Assembly (NCBI GenBank): GCA_023440865.1
Contig: JAEXRM010000166.1
Coordinates: forward strand, 1-20,556
Direction: 5' to 3'
Source: Bacillota bacterium
GTDB taxonomy: Bacteria > Bacillota > Clostridia > DSM-8532
Length of the DNA: 20,556 nt
The notes beneath the pieces are model-generated. The model worked only from the letters and a program-made list of their open reading frames with translations, did not search any database and was not told where the DNA came from. Within the stretch, counting starts at the first letter, position 1. Each line of letters begins with the position of its first letter. This document shows, piece after piece, positions 1 to 7,313 of the stretch. The translations under genes and the position numbers were made by a program.

Positions 1-61
1 ACCGTTGGTGGCGGATGGGTGGCCCATGCCGCGGCGAGATTGATGATGGCGGATGGACGGC

Positions 62-2353
62 TCAGTCCGCAGCGATCTCCTTGCCCGGAACCAGCGGAAG
101 GGTACGGCCGGAAACCTCGATGTCGAGTGGTTCGCCGTCGACCAGTTCGACACGTGTTCCCGTGCCGTCGACCGTGATCTTCAGCAACCGGTTGCGGAAT
201 ACCAGGTGGAACGCGTAGGAAGCCCAGGCTTCGGGCTTGAAGGGGGCGAGCGACAGACGACCGTCGCGGATGCGCAGCCCGCCGAAGCCATAAATGATGC
301 TCATCCAGGAGCCGGCCATCGAGGTGATGTGCAGACCGTCGTCGGTGTCATGGTTGTAGTTGTCCAGGTCGAGCCGCGCGGTGCGCAGGTACAGCTCGTA
401 TGCCTTTTCTCCCCGGCCGATCTCCGCCGCGATGATGCTGTAGACGCACGGGGAAAGTGAGGATTCGTGGACGGTGCGGGGCTCGTAGAAGTCGAAGTTT
501 CGTGCCTTCTGCTCCGTCGTGAAACGGTCGCCCAGAAACCACATGCCCTGCAGCACATCCGCCTGCTTGATGAAGCACGAGCGCAGGATGCGGTCCCAGG
601 ACCATTTCCTGTTCAGCGGCAGGTCGGCCGGATCGAGCTCGGATACAAGCACCTGCTCCTTGTCGAGGTACCCGTCCTGCTGCAGGAAGATGCCCAGTTC
701 CTTGTCCTCGGGCAGGTACATCTTCCCGGCCACCTCGCGGAAGCGGACGATCTCCCCCTCGGTGATGCCGAGGCGTTCGACGGCGGCCGCATGTTGTGCC
801 GGGTACGCCGCCTGCGCCAGCGCGAGCGTGTCTGCCGCGTAGGTGAGGCACCATTGCGCCATGAGGTTGGTATACCAGTTGTTGTTGACGTTGTTCTCGT
901 ATTCGTTCGGACCGGTGACGCCCAGGATCATGTACCGGTCCTTCGCCTTCTGGTGGCTGGCGCGGCTGACCCAGTACCGGCCGATTTCCCACAGTACGTC
1001 GAGCCCGTCTCCGACCCGGTAGGTGTCGTCTCCTGTGTAGTCGGCGTACAGCTTGATGGCGTGGGCGATGGCGCCGTTGCGGTGGATTTCCTCGAAGGTG
1101 ATCTCCCATTCGTTGTGGCATTCCTCGCCGTTGATGGTGACCATGGGATACAGCGCGCCGGCCGTGCCGAGCTTGCGGCTGTTCTCCTTGGCCTTCCCGA
1201 GCTGGTTGTGCCGGTAGACCAGCAGGTTGCGGGCGATCTCGGGGTGGCGCGTTCCCAGGTAGAAGTACAGGCAGTAGGCTTCGGTGTCCCAGTAGGTGCT
1301 GCCGCCGTACTTTTCGCCGGTGAAGCCCTTCGGGCCGATGTTCAGGCGCGCGTCGTCACCCGAGTAGGTGCAGTTGAGCTGGTAGATGTTGAAGCGGACG
1401 CCCTGCTGCGCCGGAATGTCGCCATCGACGGTGATGTCGCCCAGCTGCCAGATCTCCGCCCACTTGCGGTCGTGCGCGGCATAAAGCGCGTCATAACCGG
1501 CACGCTGTGCGGCAACGGCGGCATGCAGCGCATGCGCCTCCAGGGTTTCGGCGGCCTCGTAACGGTCGGACAGGACCGCGATGTACTTTTCCATCGTGAC
1601 GGCCTGGTGCGGCTGCGCGAAGGCTGTCACGGAGACGCCCTGCAGCTCGCCGTCACGGTCGGTGAAGGCCTCGATGCTCCGGGGCGCGGTGCCGGCCAGC
1701 TGCCAGGCGGAGGCGGCGGAAACGGTGAACCGGGTCTTGCAGGTGCGCATCGTGACGGCGAATGCCTGGGGATCGGCTGTGCTGGAGACGAATTCCCAGA
1801 ACTTGTCGCCGTAGTTTGCGTCCTCGTTGCGCACATCGCCGTTGAGGAAGGGCTCGAAACGGATTTCGGCCGGACGCGTGAGGGCCGTGACGCTGTAGCG
1901 GATGGCGGCGAGATCGGGCTGCGCATAACTGAGGAAGCGTTCGACCGCAAAAGCGAACTCGGCCCCGTCGGGCGCAACGAGCGTGAAGGAACGGCGCAGC
2001 ACGCTGTGCTGCATGTCCAGCTCGCGCACATAGTCGCGGAAGCCGCATGTCGCAAGATCGACCGGCTCGCTGTCGATGAAGACGCGGATGCCGGTGATGT
2101 CGACGGCATTGAGCACCTTGGCGAAGTACTCCGGATATCCGTTCTTCCACCAGCCGACGCGCGTCTTGTCGGGGTAGTAGACGCCGGCGACGTAGGTGCC
2201 CTTGAGGGTGTCGCCGCTGTAGGACTCCTCGTGGTTGCCGCGCATGCCCATGCGCCCGTTGCCCGAGGACATGAGGCTTTCAAAAAGCCGGTTCTCGGTT
2301 GCCGAGAAGCCTTCCTGAATGATCTTCCATGCATCCTGCCTGAGCATGCCCAT
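62..2353 (-). CDS. mapA: Maltose phosphorylase (GH65)
   Basis: Cytoplasmic inverting phosphorylase: maltose + phosphate gives glucose + beta-D-glucose-1-phosphate. The protein is 763 aa, the usual GH65 phosphorylase length, with no signal peptide. The catalytic acid is Glu484 in the motif GPNEYENN, and the phosphate-binding segment HESSLSP lies near the C-terminus. The stretch HNEWEITFE (residues 413-421) matches the acceptor-site loop that I recall separating maltose phosphorylases from trehalose and kojibiose phosphorylases, so maltose is the best substrate call. I chose the ATG at 2353 because AGGAAGGA lies just upstream; an in-frame ATG at 2380 lacks such a site. The divergent beta-phosphoglucomutase is the expected partner. 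A consensus promoter and a LacI-type palindrome precede the gene. Family assignment is near certain; the exact disaccharide is slightly less so. Confidence 0.95.
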   Translation of the reverse strand: MGMLRQDAWKIIQEGFSATENRLFESLMSSGNGRMGMRGNHEESYSGDTLKGTYVAGVYYPDKTRVGWWKNGYPEYFAKVLNAVDITGIRVFIDSEPVDLATCGFRDYVRELDMQHSVLRRSFTLVAPDGAEFAFAVERFLSYAQPDLAAIRYSVTALTRPAEIRFEPFLNGDVRNEDANYGDKFWEFVSSTADPQAFAVTMRTCKTRFTVSAASAWQLAGTAPRSIEAFTDRDGELQGVSVTAFAQPHQAVTMEKYIAVLSDRYEAAETLEAHALHAAVAAQRAGYDALYAAHDRKWAEIWQLGDITVDGDIPAQQGVRFNIYQLNCTYSGDDARLNIGPKGFTGEKYGGSTYWDTEAYCLYFYLGTRHPEIARNLLVYRHNQLGKAKENSRKLGTAGALYPMVTINGEECHNEWEITFEEIHRNGAIAHAIKLYADYTGDDTYRVGDGLDVLWEIGRYWVSRASHQKAKDRYMILGVTGPNEYENNVNNNWYTNLMAQWCLTYAADTLALAQAAYPAQHAAAVERLGITEGEIVRFREVAGKMYLPEDKELGIFLQQDGYLDKEQVLVSELDPADLPLNRKWSWDRILRSCFIKQADVLQGMWFLGDRFTTEQKARNFDFYEPRTVHESSLSPCVYSIIAAEIGRGEKAYELYLRTARLDLDNYNHDTDDGLHITSMAGSWMSIIYGFGGLRIRDGRLSLAPFKPEAWASYAFHLVFRNRLLKITVDGTGTRVELVDGEPLDIEVSGRTLPLVPGKEIAAD

Positions 2354-2461
2354 GCTGATCCTTCCTTCCTGACCGTGCATCCGGCGCGGTGGGACCGGCC
2401 GGCGTGCCTGTATGCGTGCGGTGCATGCCTCCTGCCGATGTCCTGCCGTGATGCGTAGAGC

Positions 2462-2473
2462 GCAAGCGCTTGC
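2462..2473. promoter_or_regulatory. LacI-type operator at the mapA start point
   Basis: GCAAGCGCTTGC is a perfect 12-bp palindrome with a central CG, the hallmark of LacI/MalR/CcpA-family operators. It begins six bases after the mapA -10 element, so a bound repressor would block initiation or early elongation. It only partly fits the CcpA cre consensus, so a dedicated maltose repressor is more likely. No such regulator gene is adjacent. Confidence 0.75.
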
Positions 2474-2479
2474 ATGAAA

Positions 2480-2508
2480 ATACTATCGCGATGGCGCGGG
2501 TTTGTCAA
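2480..2508 (-). promoter_or_regulatory. Sigma-A promoter of mapA
   Basis: On the minus strand a perfect -35 TTGACA (2503-2508) is followed by a 17-bp spacer and a -10 TAGTAT (2480-2485). The start point should fall near 2473, giving a leader of about 120 nt before the mapA ATG. Confidence 0.85.
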
Positions 2509-2585
2509 CGCATGAAAAAGCCGCGTATCAATGTGTTTGATTGATGTATGAAACGGGTAACCCATCTGGTGATGCGTCTGATCAA

Positions 2586-2614
2586 TTGACTTTGCACGGT
2601 TCATTCCCTATAAT
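2586..2614 (+). promoter_or_regulatory. Sigma-A promoter of pgmB
   Basis: TTGACT (2586-2591), a 17-bp spacer and a perfect TATAAT (2609-2614). The predicted start is near 2621, about 75 nt before the pgmB ATG. Confidence 0.88.
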
Positions 2615-2627
2615 GAGGGCGAAAATA

Positions 2628-2641
2628 GTGCAAATTTGCAC
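2628..2641. promoter_or_regulatory. 14-bp palindromic operator in the pgmB leader
   Basis: GTGCAAATTTGCAC is a perfect 14-bp palindrome placed a few bases after the predicted pgmB start point, a normal repressor position. It differs from the mapA palindrome. A single half-site TTTGCAC also occurs at 2591-2597, at the upstream end of the promoter spacer. The binding protein is unknown. Confidence 0.65.
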
Positions 2642-2695
2642 AAAAAACGGGGGCAGATCCCCGCAATGTGAAAACCATCATGGGAGGAAGCAGTC

Positions 2696-3355
2696 ATGCC
2701 GATTCGTGCCGCCATCTTCGATCTGGACGGTGTCCTCGTGGACACGGCCAAGTATCATTACCTCGCCTGGTGCCGCCTCGCGCGCGAGCTGGGTTTCGCG
2801 TTCACGGAAAAGGACAATGAGCGCCTCAAGGGCGTTTCCCGCATGCGCTCGTTGGAGATCCTGCTCGAGACGGGCGGCATGGCCGGACGTTTCACACCGG
2901 AACAGATGCATGGGATGGCCGAACGCAAGAACGGCTGGTATGTGGAATACATCACGCACATGGACGCGTCGGAGATCCTGCCGGGAGCGGCCGAATGCCT
3001 GCGCGCGTTCCGGGCGCTCGGCGTGAAGACCGCATTGGGCAGCGCCAGCAAAAACTCGGGGCTCATCCTCGACAACCTGCAGCTGCGCGACCTGTTCGAC
3101 ACCATCGTGGACGGCACGCGCACCAGCCGCGCCAAGCCCGATCCGGAGGTGTTCGTTCTCGGCGCGCGCGATTTGGGCGTCGATCCCGCCGAATGCGTGG
3201 TCTTCGAGGACGCGCAGGCGGGGCTGGAGGCTGCGCGTGCCGGCGGCATGAAGGCCGTGGCTGTGGGAAAGCCTGAGGACCTGAGCGGTTACGACGCCAT
3301 CGTGGCGGGGTTGTTCGAGGTCGATCCCGCAGCGCTCATGAGACGGCTGGGGTGA
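2696..3355 (+). CDS. pgmB: Beta-phosphoglucomutase (HAD superfamily)
   Basis: Converts beta-glucose-1-phosphate to glucose-6-phosphate in the cytoplasm, feeding the product of the divergent GH65 phosphorylase into glycolysis. The 219-aa protein has all the HAD and beta-PGM signatures: nucleophile Asp9 and acid/base Asp11 in FDLDGVLVD, cap residues His21 and Arg49 (KGVSRMRS), the serine loop LGSASKN (115-120), Lys147 in AKPDPEVF and the metal-binding Glu171-Asp172 in VFEDAQAG. These correspond closely to the known Lactococcus enzyme. The start is set by GGGAGGA eight bases upstream. The gene appears monocistronic: a strong terminator hairpin follows about 50 bp after the stop. Confidence 0.97.
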   Translation: MPIRAAIFDLDGVLVDTAKYHYLAWCRLARELGFAFTEKDNERLKGVSRMRSLEILLETGGMAGRFTPEQMHGMAERKNGWYVEYITHMDASEILPGAAECLRAFRALGVKTALGSASKNSGLILDNLQLRDLFDTIVDGTRTSRAKPDPEVFVLGARDLGVDPAECVVFEDAQAGLEAARAGGMKAVAVGKPEDLSGYDAIVAGLFEVDPAALMRRLG

Positions 3356-3403
3356 TTCCGCACGCACGGCGGATCCGGGGCGGCTTGTCCGTTTTGGATG
3401 TGA

Positions 3404-3438
3404 AAAAGGAGGTCGGCAGGCGATGCCGATCTCCTTTT
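3404..3438. terminator. Bidirectional rho-independent terminator
   Basis: A 15-bp stem (3404-3418 with 3424-3438, one G-T wobble) and a 5-nt loop GGCGA. It begins with AAAA and ends with TTTT, so it can act in both directions: for pgmB from the left and for the convergent Ham1-fusion gene from the right. Confidence 0.9.
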
Positions 3439-3461
3439 CCTGGTTCTCCATGAGCGCGATG

Positions 3462-4628
3462 TCAGATGCCCGGACCCGCATGATCTTCCTGGCGTGCATC
3501 CGCCGGACAGTACCGGCGCAACAGTGGCAGCACACGCCGGAACAGCGCGTGGAATCCGCCGGTCTCTTCGGACAGGGCATACTTGCCGGTGGACGCCGGG
3601 GCAGCCGATTGCGTCGGTTGGGCCGACGCCCCGACAGTGCCCATGCCGCGTCGCGCCTCATCCTCGAGGTCATGATAGTGCCGGCCGCTGCGGATCTCCA
3701 CCGACAGCGCATCCAGCGGGAACCCCCGCGTCACGCGGCGATGCGGCCTGTCCACGATCAGGAACGGATCGCTCTCAAGGTCACGTCCCTCATAACGCAG
3801 CCAATGCGCGTCATCCAGCACCAGGCAGATGGCATTGCGGTAGCGGGCGGTGACCGCGCCGCCATGCCGCCTGGCAAGCGAGGCATAATGCTCGATCATC
3901 GCCGCGTCGTCCAGCCGGATGCCATTGCGCCGCCGGATGTGCACACCGGGCTGGTCCTCGTCGGCAACCCCTTCCAGATACAGTCCGGAATCGCAGGAGA
4001 ACACGGGCCTGCGCAGCTGGCGCCAGTAACAGCGTGCCTTCGCCTCCGCGTTTTCCATCGGGGACCTTCCGTCCTCCGCCGGTTCCTCCGCCACGTCGAA
4101 CGACCCGGACAGGCCGCATACGGCAAACGGGAGTCCCGCAAGCTTGCGCCGCATCGATTCCAGCTTGGCCGGGTTCCGGGTGCCGTACACCAGCAGGGGA
4201 GCCGACACGGATGGGATCGTTGCATGCAAGCTGCCGTCACGTCCCGGTGCGGCAGGCGTATCGGTGCCGGCGTCCACGGCGCGCAGGTCGGCTTCATGGG
4301 CCGCCAGAATCGCCGTATCCAGATGTTCCGCAGCGCGTGCCGCTGTTCCGCACAGGAGCTCCAACGGCAAGTCGCGCAATGTGATCCACTCGAGCCCTTC
4401 TCCCATGGTGGAGGCTGGATGGGGCAGCAGATCCCCTTGTGACGGTGCCGCAGCCACCCGGTACAGAAAACCCGGCCGTGTGCCCGTATGCAGCATGCGG
4501 CCGTCGTCGAGCAGGCATGCGGTATCCGGCTTGTGCGAGAAGATCCTTGCCAGGTCACGGGTTTGCGTGATGGTGCTGCCGGCGCGGAGCGTGGTGAGCC
4601 GCTCGGGCGACCCGTGATACCATTCCAT
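3462..4628 (-). CDS. Fusion of YHGS domain and Ham1/ITPase-like pyrophosphatase
   Basis: A 388-aa protein with two parts. Residues 1-60 begin MEWYHGSPERL and include FSHKPD and HTGTRPGFLYRV. The YHGS start recalls ADP-ribosyltransferase-like folds, but I cannot assign a function. Residues 145-320 look like a divergent Ham1/RdgB non-canonical purine NTP pyrophosphatase: YGTRNPAKLESMRR (nucleotide loop), EEPAEDGRSPMENAEAKA, and SCDSGLYLEG carrying the likely catalytic Asp213. Such enzymes cleave ITP or dITP to the monophosphate. The usual C-terminal SHR motif is not evident, so substrate choice is uncertain. The ATG at 4628 is chosen for AAGGA seven bases upstream and because the YHGS motif starts there; the frame stays open upstream, out of phase with helD. 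It follows the helicase gene by 79 bp and is probably co-transcribed. Confidence 0.8.
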   Translation of the reverse strand: MEWYHGSPERLTTLRAGSTITQTRDLARIFSHKPDTACLLDDGRMLHTGTRPGFLYRVAAAPSQGDLLPHPASTMGEGLEWITLRDLPLELLCGTAARAAEHLDTAILAAHEADLRAVDAGTDTPAAPGRDGSLHATIPSVSAPLLVYGTRNPAKLESMRRKLAGLPFAVCGLSGSFDVAEEPAEDGRSPMENAEAKARCYWRQLRRPVFSCDSGLYLEGVADEDQPGVHIRRRNGIRLDDAAMIEHYASLARRHGGAVTARYRNAICLVLDDAHWLRYEGRDLESDPFLIVDRPHRRVTRGFPLDALSVEIRSGRHYHDLEDEARRGMGTVGASAQPTQSAAPASTGKYALSEETGGFHALFRRVLPLLRRYCPADARQEDHAGPGI

Positions 4629-4646
4629 GATCGGTTCCTTTCCGTC

Positions 4647-4682
4647 GGGGGGCCATTGTGGGTTCCATTGCGGCTTCCATTG
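4647..4682. repeat. Three 12-bp imperfect tandem repeats
   Basis: GGGGGGCCATTG, TGGGTTCCATTG and CGGCTTCCATTG follow one another in the gap between the helicase gene and the Ham1-fusion gene. All three share CCATTG and the last two share TTCCATTG. In the open frame upstream of the fusion gene they would read as QWxP units, but no start codon with a ribosome site precedes them. Confidence 0.7.
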
Positions 4683-4707
4683 GAGCTCTGTTTGGGAGCA
4701 TGTTTCC

Positions 4708-7017
4708 CTATACCTGTTCCCGTTCCAGCAGTTCAGCCGGCAGATCCGCCAGCACTGACGGCACGCCCGCAAGCGACACGAAGTACAGCCGGTGCAGCGC
4801 ACGTGTGCAGGCCGTGTGGAGCAGGCCCTTTTCCGCCGGATCCGCATACGCGTCGGCCGTGCCAAACAGCAGGGCGACACTTTCAAACTCCAGTCCTTTC
4901 GCAAGCCAGGAGGGCAGCACCAGCAGCCCCTGCAGCTCCTTGCCATACGTTTCGCCGACCAGGTGCAGCGGGAATCCGCCCAGCGCGGCCGCCGGCGGCT
5001 TCTTCTCATACTTCGAGGGCACATGGGCGTCGTGGTGGGCGAGCAGCGCCGCGTGGACGGTTTCCGCCTCGGCCATGGTGCGGGTCAGCAGGGCCATGGT
5101 CTTTCGGCCCTCCGCTGTCAGCTCTCCCAGCAGGGGAAGCAGGCGGTGGGCCAATCCGTCGAAACGATCGGATTGCTCGGGCGATGCGCTGGCGGCGCCG
5201 ACCGCGCTGGTCAGCAGGCGCGGCAGCGGTCCGGGGCGGCCGAAGTGCTCGACATCTGCCGGTTCCAGCCGGAACCGGTCCGCCAGCCGGCTGATGGGCA
5301 GCGTGCAGCGGTAGGTGCGCCTGAGTGTGAGGACGGCGTGATCGTCCGGCGCAAGCAGGGCGGCGGCCGCATCGAGCCGGCCCACGGCATGCTCGAGCCG
5401 GATGTTCTGGTTCGCGTCGCCCAGCAGGGTGAAGCCGGCGCGCGGATACAGCAGGCGCAGCGCGGCGTATTGCAGGCGTGAGAAGTCCTGCGCCTCGTCG
5501 ATGAGGACGTGGCGCACCCTCGTGTCGTTCTCGCACAGGCTGGCGGCCAGGGAAAGGTACAGGATGGGGGCCAGATCCTCGAACGGCACGCAGCGCCCCT
5601 CGAGGCGCGTGACGGTTTCCGCCGCCTGCCGCGCCGGAATCGAGGTGCAGCGGGACAGGAACCGCCGGTACAGCCGGATGGGATCGACCGTGGTGGCCGC
5701 GTCAAGCTCCTCGCGCAGGCGCTGCAGCTCCTGGCGGACGGCCGTGCGCCCCATGACCCGTGCTTCGACGGCATTGAGCGACGGATCGTCCGCCTCAAGC
5801 TCGGTGGCCCGTTTTTTCATGCGGACCTTTTCGATGGCGGTCAGCTGCTCGCCGATGCGCAGGCGGATCCGCTCGAGCCTTCGTCCGATGCCCATGGAAC
5901 GGAAGTCGACCGCATACAGGCGCGCGAGCTCATCTCCCGACACAAGAGTGGTTCCTTCGAAAACGAGGTCGGGAAAATCGCAGCGCTCCGCCATCTGCGC
6001 GACGAAGGCCTCGAGCTCCGATAGAAACGCGGGCGCGGTTTTTTTGCGCAGGTCCGCAAGGCGTACGGGGTCGGGGCGGACGAGTGTCGATTCCATCAGG
6101 TCGGTCGCCGTCTCGATCCGCCAGCTCTCGAGGGGCAGCGCCTGCTCCGCCAGCGTTGTGAAGGGGATGCCCTCGATGCGCTCCTCGCCCAGCTCCGGCA
6201 GGACATCGGCGATCGATTCGCCCAGCAGGGCATTGGGGGAGAGGATGACGAGATTCTCCGCCTTGATGGTGTTGCGGTGGCGGTACAGCAGGTAGGCCGC
6301 GCGGTGCATCGCGATGGAGGTCTTGCCGCTGCCGGCGGCGCCCTGCACGGCCAGCACGCGGGTGTCCTCGAACCGGATGGCGCGGTTCTGCTCCTTCTGG
6401 ATGCTGGCGACGATCTGGCGCATGTGTCCGCCGGAAGCGCCCGCGAGGATCTCCTGCAGGATGTCGTCGTTGATGGCAAGGCCTGCGTCGAACATCAGCA
6501 CCAGCCGGCCGCCCTCGAGCCGGTACTGACGCTTGAGGGTCATGGTGCCCCTGACGATGCCCGCAGGGCTGCGGAACTCGACGGAACCGGGCTCCCAGTC
6601 GTAGAACAGGCTCGAAACCGGGGCGCGCCAGTCGTGGACGAGCACCTTCGCGGTATCGTCGTCCATGAGGGTGGAGATGCCGATGTAGATGGGTTCCGGT
6701 GTTTCTCCCGCCGCACCGAAGTCGATGCGGGCAAAATAGGGGGACAGGTACATGCGGTCGAGCCGTTCGACCTCGCGGCGGTTGAAGGAGGCCATGGCCA
6801 TGTTTTGCTTGAGCTGGCCGATGAACTGCATGAATTCGGAGATGCCCTCCAGATCGCGGAAGTTGCCGATCTCCTCCCACATGTCCCGGTTGATGCCGGC
6901 TTCCTGTTCCGTCAGGGAGCGGATCTCCTTCACCTTGGCATCCAGCAGCGCGGCGATCGTGTCGCGGATGTACGCAAGGTGTTCGGTTTCCTTCTGCCAG
7001 TGCGGATGGTTCTGCAT
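4708..7017 (-). CDS. helD: HelD-like RNA polymerase-associated helicase
   Basis: Superfamily 1 (UvrD/Rep-like) ATPase of 769 aa. In Bacillus, HelD binds RNA polymerase and recycles stalled complexes. The N-terminal 1-90 is charged and helical, as expected for the HelD arm inserted into RNA polymerase. Walker A is GAAGSGKT at 226-233, motif II LIDEAQDF is around 505-512, motif III includes LLGDANQNI, the KGLEF motif V is at 707-711 and motif VI TACTRALHRLY at 735-745. The start at 7017 (MQNHPHWQKE) has GGAGG nine bases upstream; an in-frame ATG at 7095 overlaps the promoter. An extended -10 promoter precedes it and the Ham1-fusion gene follows. It could also be annotated as a generic UvrD-like helicase; the N-terminal arm and overall length favour HelD. 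Confidence 0.9.
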   Translation of the reverse strand: MQNHPHWQKETEHLAYIRDTIAALLDAKVKEIRSLTEQEAGINRDMWEEIGNFRDLEGISEFMQFIGQLKQNMAMASFNRREVERLDRMYLSPYFARIDFGAAGETPEPIYIGISTLMDDDTAKVLVHDWRAPVSSLFYDWEPGSVEFRSPAGIVRGTMTLKRQYRLEGGRLVLMFDAGLAINDDILQEILAGASGGHMRQIVASIQKEQNRAIRFEDTRVLAVQGAAGSGKTSIAMHRAAYLLYRHRNTIKAENLVILSPNALLGESIADVLPELGEERIEGIPFTTLAEQALPLESWRIETATDLMESTLVRPDPVRLADLRKKTAPAFLSELEAFVAQMAERCDFPDLVFEGTTLVSGDELARLYAVDFRSMGIGRRLERIRLRIGEQLTAIEKVRMKKRATELEADDPSLNAVEARVMGRTAVRQELQRLREELDAATTVDPIRLYRRFLSRCTSIPARQAAETVTRLEGRCVPFEDLAPILYLSLAASLCENDTRVRHVLIDEAQDFSRLQYAALRLLYPRAGFTLLGDANQNIRLEHAVGRLDAAAALLAPDDHAVLTLRRTYRCTLPISRLADRFRLEPADVEHFGRPGPLPRLLTSAVGAASASPEQSDRFDGLAHRLLPLLGELTAEGRKTMALLTRTMAEAETVHAALLAHHDAHVPSKYEKKPPAAALGGFPLHLVGETYGKELQGLLVLPSWLAKGLEFESVALLFGTADAYADPAEKGLLHTACTRALHRLYFVSLAGVPSVLADLPAELLEREQV

Positions 7018-7077
7018 GCGGCTGCCTCCGTTCCTGCCCGATTCACCGGTTTGGCGAAGGGGCGGCTCCCACCGTCC

Positions 7078-7086
7078 ATTGTACCA
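7078..7086 (-). promoter_or_regulatory. Extended -10 promoter of helD
   Basis: The minus strand reads TGGTACAAT, an extended -10 (TGnTACAAT; -10 hexamer at 7078-7083), about 60 bp before the helD ATG. No good -35 sits 17 bp upstream, as is common for extended -10 promoters. Confidence 0.6.
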
Positions 7087-7211
7087 CCACGCCATGGAGG
7101 CGGCACGCGGCCGTGGGGATGCACGACGGATGCCTGCCGCTTCAATGGCGCGAAGTCCATCCTACCACGCACGCCAGGGAAACGGCAGTCTTTTTCCGCA
7201 TGGTGCGGATG

Positions 7212-7220
7212 TGATACAAT
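7212..7220 (+). promoter_or_regulatory. Extended -10 promoter before the Nudix gene
   Basis: TGATACAAT is an extended -10 (hexamer TACAAT at 7215-7220) with only a poor T-rich -35. The predicted start is near 7227, directly ahead of a terminator-like hairpin. Confidence 0.6.
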
Positions 7221-7232
7221 GGTTGTGGGGAT

Positions 7233-7253
7233 GAGGCTTGCAGCCTCTTTTTT
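7233..7253 (+). terminator. Terminator or attenuator hairpin in the Nudix leader
   Basis: GAGGCT (7233-7238), loop TGC, AGCCTC (7242-7247), then six T residues (7248-7253). It is a classic compact intrinsic terminator on the plus strand. It lies between the predicted promoter and the Nudix start, so it may attenuate expression. No plus-strand gene ends nearby that it could terminate. Confidence 0.7.
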
Positions 7254-7313
7254 CATGACCCCGCCGCGCATGGCGGAAGCATGCGCGGACAGGACACGCA
7301 GGGAGAAACCGAC

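Larger units (their letters stand above)
2354..2695. other. Divergent regulatory region between mapA and pgmB
   Basis: This 342-bp gap has no convincing gene. It is more AT-rich than its surroundings and holds a minus-strand promoter with a 12-bp palindrome, and a plus-strand promoter with a 14-bp palindrome (each listed separately). A small hairpin (2648-2663, arms CGGGG/CCCCG) lies in the pgmB leader. The pgmB ribosome site GGGAGGA lies just before its ATG. The stretch between about 2510 and 2585 has only short imperfect inverted repeats. Confidence 0.8.

Noticed and set aside
1..61. Gene fragment at the left edge
   Set aside because: Only 61 bases lie outside the GH65 gene, with no motif or clear continuing frame that could be assigned.
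467..2458. Long open plus-strand frame (663 codons) opposite the GH65 gene
   Set aside because: It is a mirror frame of the high-GC maltose phosphorylase gene: no ribosome site, no family resemblance, low-complexity Val/Gly/Arg composition.
2462..2473. CcpA cre site at the mapA promoter
   Set aside because: The palindrome misses several fixed cre positions (C and G where A or T is expected), so I kept it as a general LacI-type operator rather than a cre site.
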